A stretch of DNA of 64,000 nt from Lachnocurva sp045579705 (GCA_045579705.1 JAZNMP010000034.1:4847-68846), one strand, 5' to 3'; shown: positions 8,774-17,100, counted from the first letter of the stretch. The notes: generated by a model not told the origin, from the sequence alone. Made by a program: numbers and translations.

Positions 8774-10360
8774 ATGGCTTCACCTATTAGAATGACAGGT
8801 ATGACGAGTGGACTTGATACTGAGTCTATCGTATCTGCACTGGTTTCAAATTATAGTACAAAAGTAGATAAATTAAAGAAAGAACAGACTAAGCTCGGTT
8901 GGAAACAGGAGATATGGAAAGAGGTAAACACTGAAGTCTATGGACTCTATACCGCAGCAGGTAATCTGAGATTTTCATCAGCATATAATCTGAAGAAGTC
9001 TGTAGTTTCAGATGCAACTAAGGCGACAGTCTCTACATCTAATGTAGCAGCTGTTGGTTCGCATACTCTTAAGATTACATCTCTCGCAAAGAGTGCTTAC
9101 TGGACTGGCGCTAAGATGAAGGCTTTGGAAACAGACAGGAATCCTACAGGTAAGGTTACAGAAGGAACAGCACTTACTTATCTGTTGAGAGGCAAAGAAA
9201 AAACTGGTGAAGATGGAAAGACTACAACAGAGTATGGTCTAGATGGTTCTTTCGAAGGAACAGGATATATCAAGGTTAAATCCGGCGACAAGGAAAAACT
9301 GATCGAAGTAAACGGTGAAACAACTATTGCTTCACTTAAGACTCAGTTTGCTGAAGTTGGTATTAATCTAAACCTCGATGAAGGAAATCAGAGAATCTTC
9401 CTGAATGCGGCAAAGAGCGGAGCTGAGCATAATTTTTCCGTAGAGGCAGTAGATGCTGAAGGAAATGTAGTAACAACTGGTTCTTCTGTAGCAGCTCTCG
9501 AAGTTTTGGGAATCGGTTCTAAAGCGAACAAGATTGAAGGTAGTGATGCTGAATTTATAGTTGATGGTACGACATATACCAGCGATAGCAATACTATTAC
9601 GGTAAATGGACTTACTATAAATGCTCTAGCAAAGACTACAGATGAAATCACCATAAATACAAGTGCTGATGTACAGGGACTTTATGACAAGATTAAAGAT
9701 TTCTTTACACAGTATAATAATGTAATAAATGACCTCGCATCCAGATATAATGCTGAAACTGCAAAAGACATGCAGCCTCTTACAGATGAAGAGAGACAGG
9801 CGATGGGTGAGGCTACTGCAAATAAATACGAAGATAAGATTAAGAATGCTCTTCTGAGAAGAGATACTACGATCGATACTATCATCAGTACGATGAATCG
9901 TTCGATGTTGGCTGGATTTGAAATCAATGGTCAGAAGATTTCCCTGGGTACATATGGAATCCAGACCCTCGGTATCCTGAATGCTTCATCTAATGAGCAG
10001 TATGCTCTTCATATTAATGGTGATGCGGATGATATAGCTGTTAGTGGCAAGGAAGATAAACTCATGAAGGCACTGACTGATGATCCGGATACTGTAATGC
10101 AGTTTATGCAGAAATTGTTCTCAGGCATGTATGATGCACTGGGCGACAAGATGAAGAGTACAACTATGAGTAGTGCTTATACTATCTACAACGACAAGCA
10201 GATGGAAAAAGATTATAAGAATTACAATCTCCTCATTAAGCAGTGGGAAGATAAAGTAGAAGAAATGGAAGATCGTTATTATAAGAAATTCGCAAAGATG
10301 GAATCTGCGCTTTCTAATCTGAATAGCCAGCAGTCATCTATTAGTGGATTCTTCCAGTAA
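8774..10360 (+). CDS. fliD: Flagellar filament capping protein FliD (HAP2)
   Basis: A 528-residue cap protein exported by the flagellar type III system, where it folds incoming flagellin at the filament tip. The N-terminal FliD_N motif (RMTGMTSGLDTESIVSALVS) and the C-terminal coiled coil with LLIKQWEDKVEEMEDRYYKK, ending in MESALSNLNSQQSSISGFFQ, are diagnostic. AAGGAGG precedes the ATG. It lies in the order flaG-fliD-fliS, and a second FliD-like gene occurs at 11467. Confidence 0.93.
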   Translation: MASPIRMTGMTSGLDTESIVSALVSNYSTKVDKLKKEQTKLGWKQEIWKEVNTEVYGLYTAAGNLRFSSAYNLKKSVVSDATKATVSTSNVAAVGSHTLKITSLAKSAYWTGAKMKALETDRNPTGKVTEGTALTYLLRGKEKTGEDGKTTTEYGLDGSFEGTGYIKVKSGDKEKLIEVNGETTIASLKTQFAEVGINLNLDEGNQRIFLNAAKSGAEHNFSVEAVDAEGNVVTTGSSVAALEVLGIGSKANKIEGSDAEFIVDGTTYTSDSNTITVNGLTINALAKTTDEITINTSADVQGLYDKIKDFFTQYNNVINDLASRYNAETAKDMQPLTDEERQAMGEATANKYEDKIKNALLRRDTTIDTIISTMNRSMLAGFEINGQKISLGTYGIQTLGILNASSNEQYALHINGDADDIAVSGKEDKLMKALTDDPDTVMQFMQKLFSGMYDALGDKMKSTTMSSAYTIYNDKQMEKDYKNYNLLIKQWEDKVEEMEDRYYKKFAKMESALSNLNSQQSSISGFFQ

Positions 10361-10406
10361 TAAAAGGAATTTGAAGGAAGCCTAGTGATAGAGAGGGGCA
10401 ATTATT

Positions 10407-10796
10407 ATGAATGCAGCTAAAGGATATGCAGCATATAAAAACAGCAAGGTTCTCACAGCGTCACCAGCTGAATTAACATTGATGCTTTATGATGGAGCTA
10501 TCCGCTTTGCGAATATCGCTGTAGCAGGAATCAAAGAAGGCGATATCCAGAAAGCACATACTAATATCAGAAAGTGCGATGCTATTATCGAGAACTTCAT
10601 CATCACACTTGATCCTAAGTATGAAGTTTCAAAGGATTTTCAGAATGTATATGAATACTTGAGGGAAAGGCTCGCTTGGGCGAATGTGAAAAAAGATGAA
10701 GAGATCATGCAGGAAGTGTTGACACATCTTCATACTTTGCGTGATACTTGGAAAGAAGTCATGAAAAAGACTAACAACGGAAATAGTGTAGCGTAA
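10407..10796 (+). CDS. fliS: Flagellin export chaperone FliS
   Basis: A 129-residue helical-bundle chaperone that binds the C-terminus of flagellin and prevents early polymerisation. The family start (AAKGYAAYKNSKVLTASPAE, then LTLMLYDGAIRFANIAV) is clear, as is LNPxY-like LDPKYEVSKDFQNVYEYLRE. AGAGAGGGG precedes the ATG. It follows fliD by 46 bases. Confidence 0.94.
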   Translation: MNAAKGYAAYKNSKVLTASPAELTLMLYDGAIRFANIAVAGIKEGDIQKAHTNIRKCDAIIENFIITLDPKYEVSKDFQNVYEYLRERLAWANVKKDEEIMQEVLTHLHTLRDTWKEVMKKTNNGNSVA

Positions 10797-10814
10797 AGTA
10801 TTAGGAGTGTGACT

Positions 10815-11291
10815 ATGTCTGGAAATTATGTCATGATGCTTCGTGAAAGCCTCGAGAAGAAGATAGAGGTATTGGAAGCGATTATGGTTGCGAATGAGAG
10901 GCAGAAGGAGGTTTTGTCAGATCCTTTTTCTACACCTGAAGATTTGCAAGCGACATATGATAGAAAAGATGAGCTGATAGAGGTTTTGGAATCTCTGGAC
11001 AAGGGATTTGAGACTATGTACAGCCGTATTCGTCGGGATATTCAGCAGAACAAGGAGGAATATGGCGATGAGATAAGCAAGATGAAGAAGCTTATCATGG
11101 AAATCTCGGATTTGTCGGCCAGTATCCAGGCAGAGGAACTTCGAAACAAAGCACTTGCTGAAGCTAAATTTTCAAAATTGAAGAGTCAGGTTTCTAGTGT
11201 AAAGAGAAATAAATCTGCTGTGAATATGTACAATCAGAGTATGGGGCAGATCAATACAGTAGATCCTCAGTTTATGGACAGCAAAAACTAA
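10815..11291 (+). CDS. Coiled-coil flagellar protein, FlgN/FliT-like chaperone candidate
   Basis: A 158-residue, almost wholly helical protein. I place the start at ATG 10815, eight bases after AGGAG; a GTG at 10809 is too near the ribosome site. The sequence (MLRESLEKKIEVLEAIMVAN, later ELIEVLESLDKGFETMYSRI) resembles FliT/FlgN-type export chaperones in size, heptad pattern and position after fliS. No catalytic motif is visible. The partner is most likely FliD or the FliD-like protein encoded next, but this is inferred from context. A terminator follows at 11311. Confidence 0.6.
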   Translation: MSGNYVMMLRESLEKKIEVLEAIMVANERQKEVLSDPFSTPEDLQATYDRKDELIEVLESLDKGFETMYSRIRRDIQQNKEEYGDEISKMKKLIMEISDLSASIQAEELRNKALAEAKFSKLKSQVSSVKRNKSAVNMYNQSMGQINTVDPQFMDSKN

Positions 11292-11310
11292 ACATGCGTT
11301 AGATGTCAAA

Positions 11311-11341
11311 GGAACCAGTTCGTGTGACTGGTTCTTTTTTT
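11311..11341 (+). terminator. Rho-independent terminator closing the flaG-fliD-fliS operon
   Basis: GAACCAGT, a seven-base loop and ACTGGTTC are followed by seven T residues. Confidence 0.9.
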
Positions 11342-11378
11342 ACACATCTAAATATTCTGAAAAAATATCATTTGAAGG

Positions 11379-11407
11379 GTGACATTTTGACTATTCTATG
11401 ATATGAT
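11379..11407 (+). promoter_or_regulatory. Sigma-70 type promoter before the FliD-like gene
   Basis: GTGACA (11379-11384), 17 bases, TATGAT (11402-11407). It lies just after the preceding terminator, so the FliD-like gene and deoD probably form a separate, non-sigma-28 transcript. Confidence 0.6.
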
Positions 11408-11466
11408 GTATATGCATAAATGGATTATTATGCGCAAAATATCTTCACGGAGGAAGGAGGTTCGCT

Positions 11467-12750
11467 ATGTCGGCGATAGATACCGTATATAACTATTATC
11501 TAACTACATATGGCAAAACGAACGCTTCTTCGCGCTACGAATCTCACAAGAAGAGTGAGCTCCGTGATGTCTACAATAAGATTGTCAAAGAGAACAAAGA
11601 AGAACCCCTTTACAAGATTAATATGACGGATGACGTGGAGAAATTCATCATCGATTTAAAGGAAAGTGCGCGTCAGACGAAGAATGTTACATCGTTCCTG
11701 TCAGGAGACGGTGAAGGCATCGAGGGTGTCTTTAATCAGAAGGTAGCAACTTCTAGTGATGAAGACAGCGTTGCTGTTACTTATATAGGTAATGGCGAGA
11801 ATGTGGATGCCAGTGATACATTTAAACTGGGAGTAAAGCGGCTTGCTACTCCTCAGATTGTTATGGGCAGATTCCTCGATAATGCAAGGAGGGATTTTGA
11901 AGAGGGTAACTTCTCATTCGATTTAGACACACCGTCTAATTCTTATGAGTTCCAATTTGATATAGATGGTAGTGAGAATAATCTATCTATCCAGCAGAAG
12001 ATAGCTCGTCTGATCAACAGATCAGATATAGGTATCAGTGCTGAAGTGGTAGATAATGGAGAGGGAGCGAGTGCATTGAGACTTGTCTCCAGACAGACAG
12101 GTTTGTCTGAAGGAGAGGAGTATCTGTTTAAGATCCAGTCTGGTTCTTCATGGAATGAAATCCATACGATGGGGTTGGATCAGATTACGGCAAACGCTGG
12201 AAATGCTGTTTTTACATTAAATGGTAATGAACATAGCGCTCTGGCAAATACTTTCACTATCAACAATGAATTTGAAATCAATCTCAAAGGTGTGACTGAG
12301 GGGGATGCTACGATTGGATTTAAGGCTAATGTAGATTCCATCGGTGACAGCGTTGAGGTTTTGATAGGGTCTTATAATCATTTGCTCGATTTAGGTGATG
12401 AATATGGAAATGCAAACGGTTATAATAGACTGAGTAACGAGGTGACTGGAATTTGGCATACTTTAGCCGAAGGACTTACTAGCGTCGGAATCGTTGAAGG
12501 TGAAGATGGCAAACTCGCAGTTGATAGAGAGATACTTGCGGAAGCTGTTACCAGCGATAGAGCAGAGGAAACATTTGGCATACTGGATGGCTTCAAGAAT
12601 GCTATGTCCCGTGAATCAGACAAGATTTCTATGAATCCTGTTAAATATATCGATAAACGAGTAGTAGAGTATAAGAATCCTGGAAAGAATTTCAGCGCAC
12701 CATATGCGTCCAGCACATATGCGGGACTTATGATTAATGAAGGGTTATAA
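11467..12750 (+). CDS. FliD-like / flagellar cap-related protein of unknown role
   Basis: A 427-residue protein after GGAGGAAGGAGG. It has no signal peptide. Segments such as DSVAVTYIGNGENVDASDTF, FQFDIDGSENNLSIQQKIAR and LINRSDIGISAEVVDNGEGA resemble the central repeats of FliD/FlgK-like proteins, and LAVDREILAEAVTSDRAEET resembles the FliD C-terminal region (residues about 345-380). It lacks the canonical FliD N-terminal SGLDTESIV motif. It follows the flagellar operon but has its own sigma-70-like promoter and is only 19 bases upstream of deoD. Likely an exported flagellar structural or cap-like protein; the exact role is not recognised. Confidence 0.6.
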   Translation: MSAIDTVYNYYLTTYGKTNASSRYESHKKSELRDVYNKIVKENKEEPLYKINMTDDVEKFIIDLKESARQTKNVTSFLSGDGEGIEGVFNQKVATSSDEDSVAVTYIGNGENVDASDTFKLGVKRLATPQIVMGRFLDNARRDFEEGNFSFDLDTPSNSYEFQFDIDGSENNLSIQQKIARLINRSDIGISAEVVDNGEGASALRLVSRQTGLSEGEEYLFKIQSGSSWNEIHTMGLDQITANAGNAVFTLNGNEHSALANTFTINNEFEINLKGVTEGDATIGFKANVDSIGDSVEVLIGSYNHLLDLGDEYGNANGYNRLSNEVTGIWHTLAEGLTSVGIVEGEDGKLAVDREILAEAVTSDRAEETFGILDGFKNAMSRESDKISMNPVKYIDKRVVEYKNPGKNFSAPYASSTYAGLMINEGL

Positions 12751-12769
12751 AAAAGGAGACTAGAATATT

Positions 12770-13474
12770 ATGGCTACACCTCATAATGAAGCTGAGAAGG
12801 GCATGATCGCAAAGACAGTACTTATGCCAGGAGATCCACTTAGAGCGAAGTTTATCGCAGAGACATATCTCGAGAATCCAGTTTGTTTTAATACTGTTAG
12901 AAATATGCTCGGATATACAGGTGCTTATAAAGGAAAGAAAGTATCTGTTATGGGCGGCGGCATGGGAATGCCTTCTATAGGAATCTATTCCTATGAGCTT
13001 TATAATTTTTATGATGTAGATACTATTATCAGAATCGGTTCAGCTGGTGGTTTGCAGGAAGATGTAAACGTAATGGATATCGTAATCGCTCAGGGCGCTT
13101 GCACTGATTCAAATTACGCCTATCAGTTCGAGCTTCCAGGAACATATGCTCCTATCGCATCATTCGATGTATTGGAGAGAGCAGTAAAGAATGCTCGTGA
13201 GCTTGGCGTAGAACCAAAGGTTGGAAATGTAGTTTCAGCAGATGTCTTCTATAATCAGTACACAGATGTAAATAAGAAGTGGGCTGGTATGGGAGCGCTT
13301 GCGGTAGAGATGGAAGCTGCTGCTTTATACATGAATGCAGCAAAAGCTGGAAAGAAAGCACTTGCTATCCTGACTATTTCAGATCATTTATTTAAGGAAG
13401 GCGAACTTACTGCAGAGGAACGCCAGAACAACTTCCGTCAGATGATGGAGATTGCACTTAATACTGCAGAGTAA
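12770..13474 (+). CDS. deoD: Purine-nucleoside phosphorylase, DeoD type
   Basis: A 234-residue hexameric-type purine nucleoside phosphorylase, which converts purine (deoxy)nucleosides and phosphate to the base and (deoxy)ribose-1-phosphate. Diagnostic segments: MPGDPLRAKFIAETYLENP with the phosphate-binding GDP and Arg, GGGMGMPSIGIYSYEL (about 64-80), VEMEAAALYMNA with the nucleoside-binding Glu pair, and TISDHLFKEGE with the catalytic Asp. Length and end-to-end match are normal. AAAAGGAG precedes the ATG. Confidence 0.95.
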   Translation: MATPHNEAEKGMIAKTVLMPGDPLRAKFIAETYLENPVCFNTVRNMLGYTGAYKGKKVSVMGGGMGMPSIGIYSYELYNFYDVDTIIRIGSAGGLQEDVNVMDIVIAQGACTDSNYAYQFELPGTYAPIASFDVLERAVKNARELGVEPKVGNVVSADVFYNQYTDVNKKWAGMGALAVEMEAAALYMNAAKAGKKALAILTISDHLFKEGELTAEERQNNFRQMMEIALNTAE

Positions 13475-13488
13475 TCATTAAAAAATGA

Positions 13489-13550
13489 TTGACAGACCTA
13501 TATTCCGTGTGATACTGTATAACGGCGATGGAATTTTAGGTCTTTTTTTT
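13489..13550 (+). promoter_or_regulatory. Promoter nested in a terminator hairpin between deoD and rpmG
   Basis: TTGACA (13489-13494), 18 bases, TACTGT (13513-13518) form a promoter. The same DNA makes a hairpin: AGACCTA (13494-13500) plus ATTCC (13502-13506) pair with GGAAT (13530-13534) plus TAGGTCT (13537-13543), followed by a T run to 13550. Transcripts coming from deoD would carry both arms and stop; transcripts begun at the internal promoter would start in the loop and lack the 5' arm. Confidence 0.6.
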
Positions 13551-13619
13551 ATGCCTAAAAATAGGTTTTAGAAAGAGATCTAAAGAGAACAAAATAAGAA
13601 ACAGTTGGAGGTGGAAGTT

Positions 13620-13769
13620 GTGCGTACAAAGATAACTTTAGAATGTACCGAGTGCCAGCACCGGAACTACAATCTTACAAAAGAGAAACGCAATCATCCT
13701 GAGAGAATGGAAGTTCGTAAGTACTGTCCATTCTGCAGAAAGCACACTTTGCATAAGGAAACAAAGTAA
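13620..13769 (+). CDS. rpmG: 50S ribosomal protein L33
   Basis: A 49-residue L33 with a GTG start at 13620 after TTGGAGGTGG. The protein reads RTKITLECTECQHRNYNLTK, then KRNHPERMEVRKYCPFCRK and HTLHKETK. Two CxxC pairs (CTEC and CPFC) mark the zinc-binding form. It stands first in the classic rpmG-secE-nusG cluster, with secE starting about 10 bases later. Confidence 0.95.
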   Translation: MRTKITLECTECQHRNYNLTKEKRNHPERMEVRKYCPFCRKHTLHKETK

Positions 13770-13778
13770 AGGAGTGTG

Positions 13779-13985
13779 ATGACAGTGGCAAAAGAAGGTA
13801 AGAAGACCATGGCTCAGAAGATCGATGGACTTAAGAGCGAATTCAAGAAGATCGCTTTCTTGGATAAGGAGACGGTTAGAAAGCAGACAACAGCTGTTGT
13901 TATTGCTTCTATCGTACTTGCAGTTATAATCGCTGTAATTGATATGATCTTTAAACATGGCGTGGATATTCTGGTAAATCTGTAA
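13779..13985 (+). CDS. secE: Preprotein translocase subunit SecE
   Basis: A single-span SecE of about 66-68 residues. The amphipathic region GLKSEFKKIAFLDKETVRKQ precedes one membrane helix (TAVVIASIVLAVIIAVIDMI). SecE clamps SecY in the translocon. The start is ambiguous among GTG 13776, ATG 13779 and GTG 13785; the ribosome site AAAGGAG ends at 13774, so 13779 or 13785 is most likely. The usual Trp-Pro after KKI is replaced by Ala-Phe-Leu. Position between rpmG and nusG secures the call. Confidence 0.9.
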   Translation: MTVAKEGKKTMAQKIDGLKSEFKKIAFLDKETVRKQTTAVVIASIVLAVIIAVIDMIFKHGVDILVNL

Positions 13986-14000
13986 CGGAGGCTTTTTTCT

Positions 14001-14522
14001 ATGGCAGAAGCAAAATGGTATGTTGTTCATACATATTCTGGATACGAGAATAAGGTAAAGACGAACATCGAGAAGACAATTGAAAATAGACACTTGGAGG
14101 ATCAGATTCTCGAAGTTAGAGTTCCTATGATCGACGTAATGGAGATGAAAAATGGAGCTAGAAAACAGGTTTCTCACAAGATGTTCCCTGGCTACGTTCT
14201 CATCAATATGGTGATGAACGATGATACTTGGTATGTCGTTAGAAACACCAGAGGCGTCACAGGGTTCGTTGGTCCGGGAAGTAAACCCGTACCTCTTACC
14301 GAGGCAGAAATGAGACCTCTTGGAATCCATAAGGAAGAAACTATAGAGGTTGATTTCACTGTTGGCGATTTGGTATCGGTTATCGGTGGTGTTTGGAAAG
14401 ATACTACTGGTGTAATCCAGGAAATGAATCCTGGTAAGCAGACCGTTACTATTAATGTCGAATTGTTCGGCAGAGAAACACCCGTTGAAATCTCTTATGC
14501 GGATGTTCGTAAGGAAGATTAA
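14001..14522 (+). CDS. nusG: Transcription termination/antitermination factor NusG
   Basis: A 173-residue NusG with the NGN domain (AEAKWYVVHTYSGYENKVKT at the start; MFPGYVLINM; VRNTRGVTGFVGPGSKPVPL) and a C-terminal KOW domain (FTVGDLVSVIGGVWKDTTGV, residues about 118-170). NusG binds the RNA polymerase clamp and modulates pausing and termination. CGGAGG precedes the ATG. It is in the normal place before rplK. Confidence 0.96.
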   Translation: MAEAKWYVVHTYSGYENKVKTNIEKTIENRHLEDQILEVRVPMIDVMEMKNGARKQVSHKMFPGYVLINMVMNDDTWYVVRNTRGVTGFVGPGSKPVPLTEAEMRPLGIHKEETIEVDFTVGDLVSVIGGVWKDTTGVIQEMNPGKQTVTINVELFGRETPVEISYADVRKED

Positions 14523-14537
14523 TTAGGAGGAAATATA

Positions 14538-14963
14538 ATGGCAAAGAAGATTGAAGGCTATATTAAGCTTCAGATTCAGGCTGGAAAAGCAACACCAGCA
14601 CCGCCTGTAGGACCTGCACTTGGCCAGCATGGCGTAAACATCGTTGAATTCACAAAGCAGTTCAACGCTAAAACTGCACAGATGGGAGATACTATTGTTC
14701 CTGTAGTTATTACAGTATATCAGGACAGAAGCTTCAGCTTCGTAACAAAGACTCCTCCTGCAGCAGTACTCATCAAGAAGGCAGCCGGCCTTCAGAAGGG
14801 TTCAGGAGAACCAAACAAGAATAAAGTAGGTAAGATCACAAAGGCTCAGATCCAGGAGATCGCTGAGACAAAGATGCCAGACCTTAACGCTGCATCAATC
14901 GAATCAGCTATGAGCATGATCGCCGGACCAGCTCGTTCAATGGGCGTAGAAGTAGTAGACTAA
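14538..14963 (+). CDS. rplK: 50S ribosomal protein L11
   Basis: A 141-residue L11 of normal length, with the proline-rich N-terminal KLQIQAGKATPAPPVGPALG and the RNA-binding C-terminal domain including KTPPAAVLIKKAAGLQKGSG and SAMSMIAGPARSMGVEVVD. It forms part of the GTPase-associated centre with 23S rRNA. TTAGGAGG precedes the start. It is transcribed with nusG upstream and rplA downstream. Confidence 0.97.
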   Translation: MAKKIEGYIKLQIQAGKATPAPPVGPALGQHGVNIVEFTKQFNAKTAQMGDTIVPVVITVYQDRSFSFVTKTPPAAVLIKKAAGLQKGSGEPNKNKVGKITKAQIQEIAETKMPDLNAASIESAMSMIAGPARSMGVEVVD

Positions 14964-15003
14964 TAATCCATCGCAGGATAACGTTAACTATAGAAATTTA
15001 GAA

Positions 15004-15036
15004 GGTGGGAGGGATTGCTAATATCCCGATGAACCA
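15004..15036 (+). promoter_or_regulatory. Probable L1-binding autoregulatory hairpin in the rplK-rplA gap
   Basis: Between rplK and rplA the RNA folds as GTGG plus GGGAT pairing with ATCCC plus CCAC, with an asymmetric internal loop (GA opposite GATGAA) and a small apical loop. This short stem with a GATGA internal loop resembles the L1 target of 23S rRNA and L1 mRNA leaders. It lies a few bases upstream of the rplA ribosome site AGGAGG, so bound L1 could block its own translation. Inference from structure and position. Confidence 0.5.
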
Positions 15037-15049
15037 CAGGAGGAAAAGT

Positions 15050-15751
15050 ATGAAACACGGAAAGAAATATCTTGACGCTGTAAAAACATATGACAGATCA
15101 AACTTTTTTGACGCTTCTGAAGCTATTGCACTTGTAAAGAAGAACGCAACAGCAAAATTCGATGAGACTATCGAAGTTCACATCCGTACAGGTTGTGACG
15201 GACGTCATGCTGATCAGCAGATCAGAGGAGCAGTTGTTCTCCCTAACGGAACTGGTAAAGAAGTTCGTGTACTCGTATTCGCTAAGGGTGCTAAGGCTGA
15301 TGAAGCTAAGGCTGCTGGCGCTGATTATGTTGGAGCAGAAGACCTCATGGAGAAGATCCAGGGTGGTTGGTTTGATTTCGACGTTGTAGTTGCTACACCA
15401 GATATGATGGGTATCGTAGGACGTATCGGTCGTGTACTTGGACCTAAGGGACTTATGCCTAACCCTAAGTCAGGAACTGTAACTATGGATGTTACAAGTG
15501 CTGTTAAGGAAATTAAGGCTGGTAAGGTTGAGTACAGACTTGACAAGGCAAACATCGTACATGTTGCTATCGGAAAAGCTTCCTTCACAGAAGAGCAGTT
15601 ATCCGCCAACTTCCAGACTTTGATGAACGTCATCATTAAGGCTCGTCCAAGCTCAGTAAAGGGACAGTACCTTAAGAGTGTTACTCTTACTTCTACAATG
15701 GGTCCTGGTGTTAAACTTAACCCACAGAAGCTTACAAACGAGAACGCTTAA
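15050..15751 (+). CDS. rplA: 50S ribosomal protein L1
   Basis: A 233-residue L1. The ATG at 15050 follows CAGGAGGAAAAG and gives the canonical MKHGKKYLDAVKTYDRSNFF; an in-frame upstream ATG-like extension from 15005 runs through the leader hairpin and is rejected. Family motifs: VHIRTGCDGRHADQQIRGAV, VGRIGRVLGPKGLMPNPKSG and KAGKVEYRLDKANIVHVAIG. L1 forms the mobile stalk by the E site and often represses its own mRNA, fitting the hairpin just upstream. Confidence 0.97.
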   Translation: MKHGKKYLDAVKTYDRSNFFDASEAIALVKKNATAKFDETIEVHIRTGCDGRHADQQIRGAVVLPNGTGKEVRVLVFAKGAKADEAKAAGADYVGAEDLMEKIQGGWFDFDVVVATPDMMGIVGRIGRVLGPKGLMPNPKSGTVTMDVTSAVKEIKAGKVEYRLDKANIVHVAIGKASFTEEQLSANFQTLMNVIIKARPSSVKGQYLKSVTLTSTMGPGVKLNPQKLTNENA

Positions 15752-15778
15752 TTTAAGCTATTAAATTCAAGCATTTTG

Positions 15779-15807
15779 TTGACAGTTCAATAAAAATGTG
15801 ATATATT
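15779..15807 (+). promoter_or_regulatory. Promoter for the rplJ-rplL transcript
   Basis: TTGACA (15779-15784), 17 bases, TATATT (15802-15807). It sits after rplA and directly before the L10 leader, giving rplJL its own start. Confidence 0.85.
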
Positions 15808-15809
15808 AC

Positions 15810-15920
15810 TCGAGATTTACCGAAGACAGTAGGTGTCGTAAGACATAACGCATGCTACCTACCGAGGCAATACGAATGATAATTGTATTCCTCTCTGCCT
15901 TTCGGTAGAGAGGAATTTTT
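15810..15920 (+). ncRNA. L10 ribosomal protein leader with transcription attenuator
   Basis: The 140-base leader between the promoter and rplJ contains the paired elements typical of L10 leaders (GGTAGGT-like segments around TACCGAAGACAGTAGGTGTC and GCTACCTACCGAGGC) and ends in a strong hairpin: CCTCTCTGCC (15890-15899) with GGTAGAGAGG (15904-15913), then AATTTTTTAT. By analogy with the Bacillus L10 leader, excess L10-L12 complex binds the RNA and favours premature termination. The family assignment rests on position and fold; a covariance model search would settle it. Confidence 0.75.
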
Positions 15921-15949
15921 TATTAATAAAATAAGGAGGTAATCACAAA

Positions 15950-16501
15950 GTGGCAAAAGTTGAATTAAAGCAGCCTATCGTTCAGGAAATCGCTGAAAAC
16001 ATCAAAGATGCCCAGTCAGTAGTAGTTGTTAGCTACTCAGGACTTACAGTAGATCAGGATACAAAGCTTCGTAAAGAATTAAGAGAAGCTGGTGTAGTAT
16101 ACAAGGTTTACAAGAACACGATGATGAACTTTGCGTTCAAGGGTACTGATTGCGAAGGCCTTTCTGACGTACTCGAAGGTGCAAACGCTATCGCTATTTC
16201 AAAAGAGGATGCAACTGCACCAGCAAGAATTCTTGCTAAATTCATGAAGGATGCACCTTGTCTTGAAATGAAGAAGGGTGTTGTAGAAGGAAAGATCGTT
16301 GATGCTAAGGAACTTGATGCTATTTCTAAGATCCCATCAAGAGACGAACTTCTTTCAAAACTTCTTGGATCACTTCAGTCACCTATTACAAACTTCGCTC
16401 GTGTTCTTAACCAGATCGCAGAGCAGGGTGGCGCAGCTACTACAGAAGCAGCACCTGCTGAAGAGGCAGCTCCTGCAGAAGAAGCAGCAACAGAAGAGTA
16501 A
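15950..16501 (+). CDS. rplJ: 50S ribosomal protein L10
   Basis: A 183-residue L10 with a GTG start at 15950 preceded by AAGGAGGT. The N-terminal RNA-binding domain includes VVVVSYSGLTVDQDTKLRKE and YKVYKNTMMNFAFKGTDCEG; the C-terminal helix carries L7/L12 binding sites and ends in an acidic Ala/Glu-rich tail (AAPAEEAATEE). It anchors the L12 stalk. Expression is probably controlled through the leader upstream. Confidence 0.97.
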   Translation: MAKVELKQPIVQEIAENIKDAQSVVVVSYSGLTVDQDTKLRKELREAGVVYKVYKNTMMNFAFKGTDCEGLSDVLEGANAIAISKEDATAPARILAKFMKDAPCLEMKKGVVEGKIVDAKELDAISKIPSRDELLSKLLGSLQSPITNFARVLNQIAEQGGAATTEAAPAEEAAPAEEAATEE

Positions 16502-16583
16502 TTATTACTCAATCAATTTTAAAATTTTAGAAGCAGACTATCTGCAATTTATTTAAATTTTTTATTAATGGAGGAAATTAATC

Positions 16584-16958
16584 ATGGCAAAGATGACTAC
16601 AGAAGAATTTATCAGTGCTATCAAAGAGCTTTCAGTTACAGAGCTTAACGATCTCGTTAAGGCTTGCGAAGAGGAATTCGGCGTTTCAGCTGCAGCAGGT
16701 GTTGTTGTAGCAGCAGCAGGTGCTGGCGCAGCAGCTGGTGAAGAGAAAGACGAGTTCGACGTAGAGCTTACAGAAGTTGGAGCAAACAAGGTTAAGGTTA
16801 TCAAGGTTGTACGTGAAGCTACAGGTCTTGGACTTAAAGAAGCTAAGGAAGTTGTTGACGGTGCTCCTAAGGTTGTTAAGGAAGGCGCTGACAAGGCAAC
16901 TGCTGAAGATATCAAGGCTAAGCTTGAAGAAGTTGGAGCTAAGGTTACTCTTAAATAA
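16584..16958 (+). CDS. rplL: 50S ribosomal protein L7/L12
   Basis: A 124-residue L7/L12: N-terminal dimerisation domain (TTEEFISAIKELSVTELNDL), an Ala/Gly hinge (residues about 36-52), and the C-terminal factor-binding domain (KVIKVVREATGLGLKEAKEV, then VKEGADKATAEDIKAKLEEV). It recruits EF-G and EF-Tu. ATGGAGGAAA precedes the ATG. A terminator closes the operon at 17000. Confidence 0.97.
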   Translation: MAKMTTEEFISAIKELSVTELNDLVKACEEEFGVSAAAGVVVAAAGAGAAAGEEKDEFDVELTEVGANKVKVIKVVREATGLGLKEAKEVVDGAPKVVKEGADKATAEDIKAKLEEVGAKVTLK

Positions 16959-16999
16959 TTCAAACCTTAGATTTGATTTTATAAGTTTTAACTTTATGA

Positions 17000-17038
17000 A
17001 GAACGGTGTGGCGATATCGCTTACACCGTTCTTTTTTT
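17000..17038 (+). terminator. Rho-independent terminator after rplL
   Basis: AGAACGGTGT pairs with ACACCGTTCT across GGCGATATCGCTT and runs into TTTTTTT. Some read-through to rpoB is possible, but rpoB has its own promoter. Confidence 0.9.
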
Positions 17039-17100
17039 ACGCTTTTATAGGCAAACTTTCGTAGTTGTTAAAAATTTTTTTACAAAAATGAAAATTCCCA

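Noticed and set aside
13638..14330. 230-codon minus-strand frame
   Set aside because: It is antisense to rpmG, secE and nusG, all certain genes.
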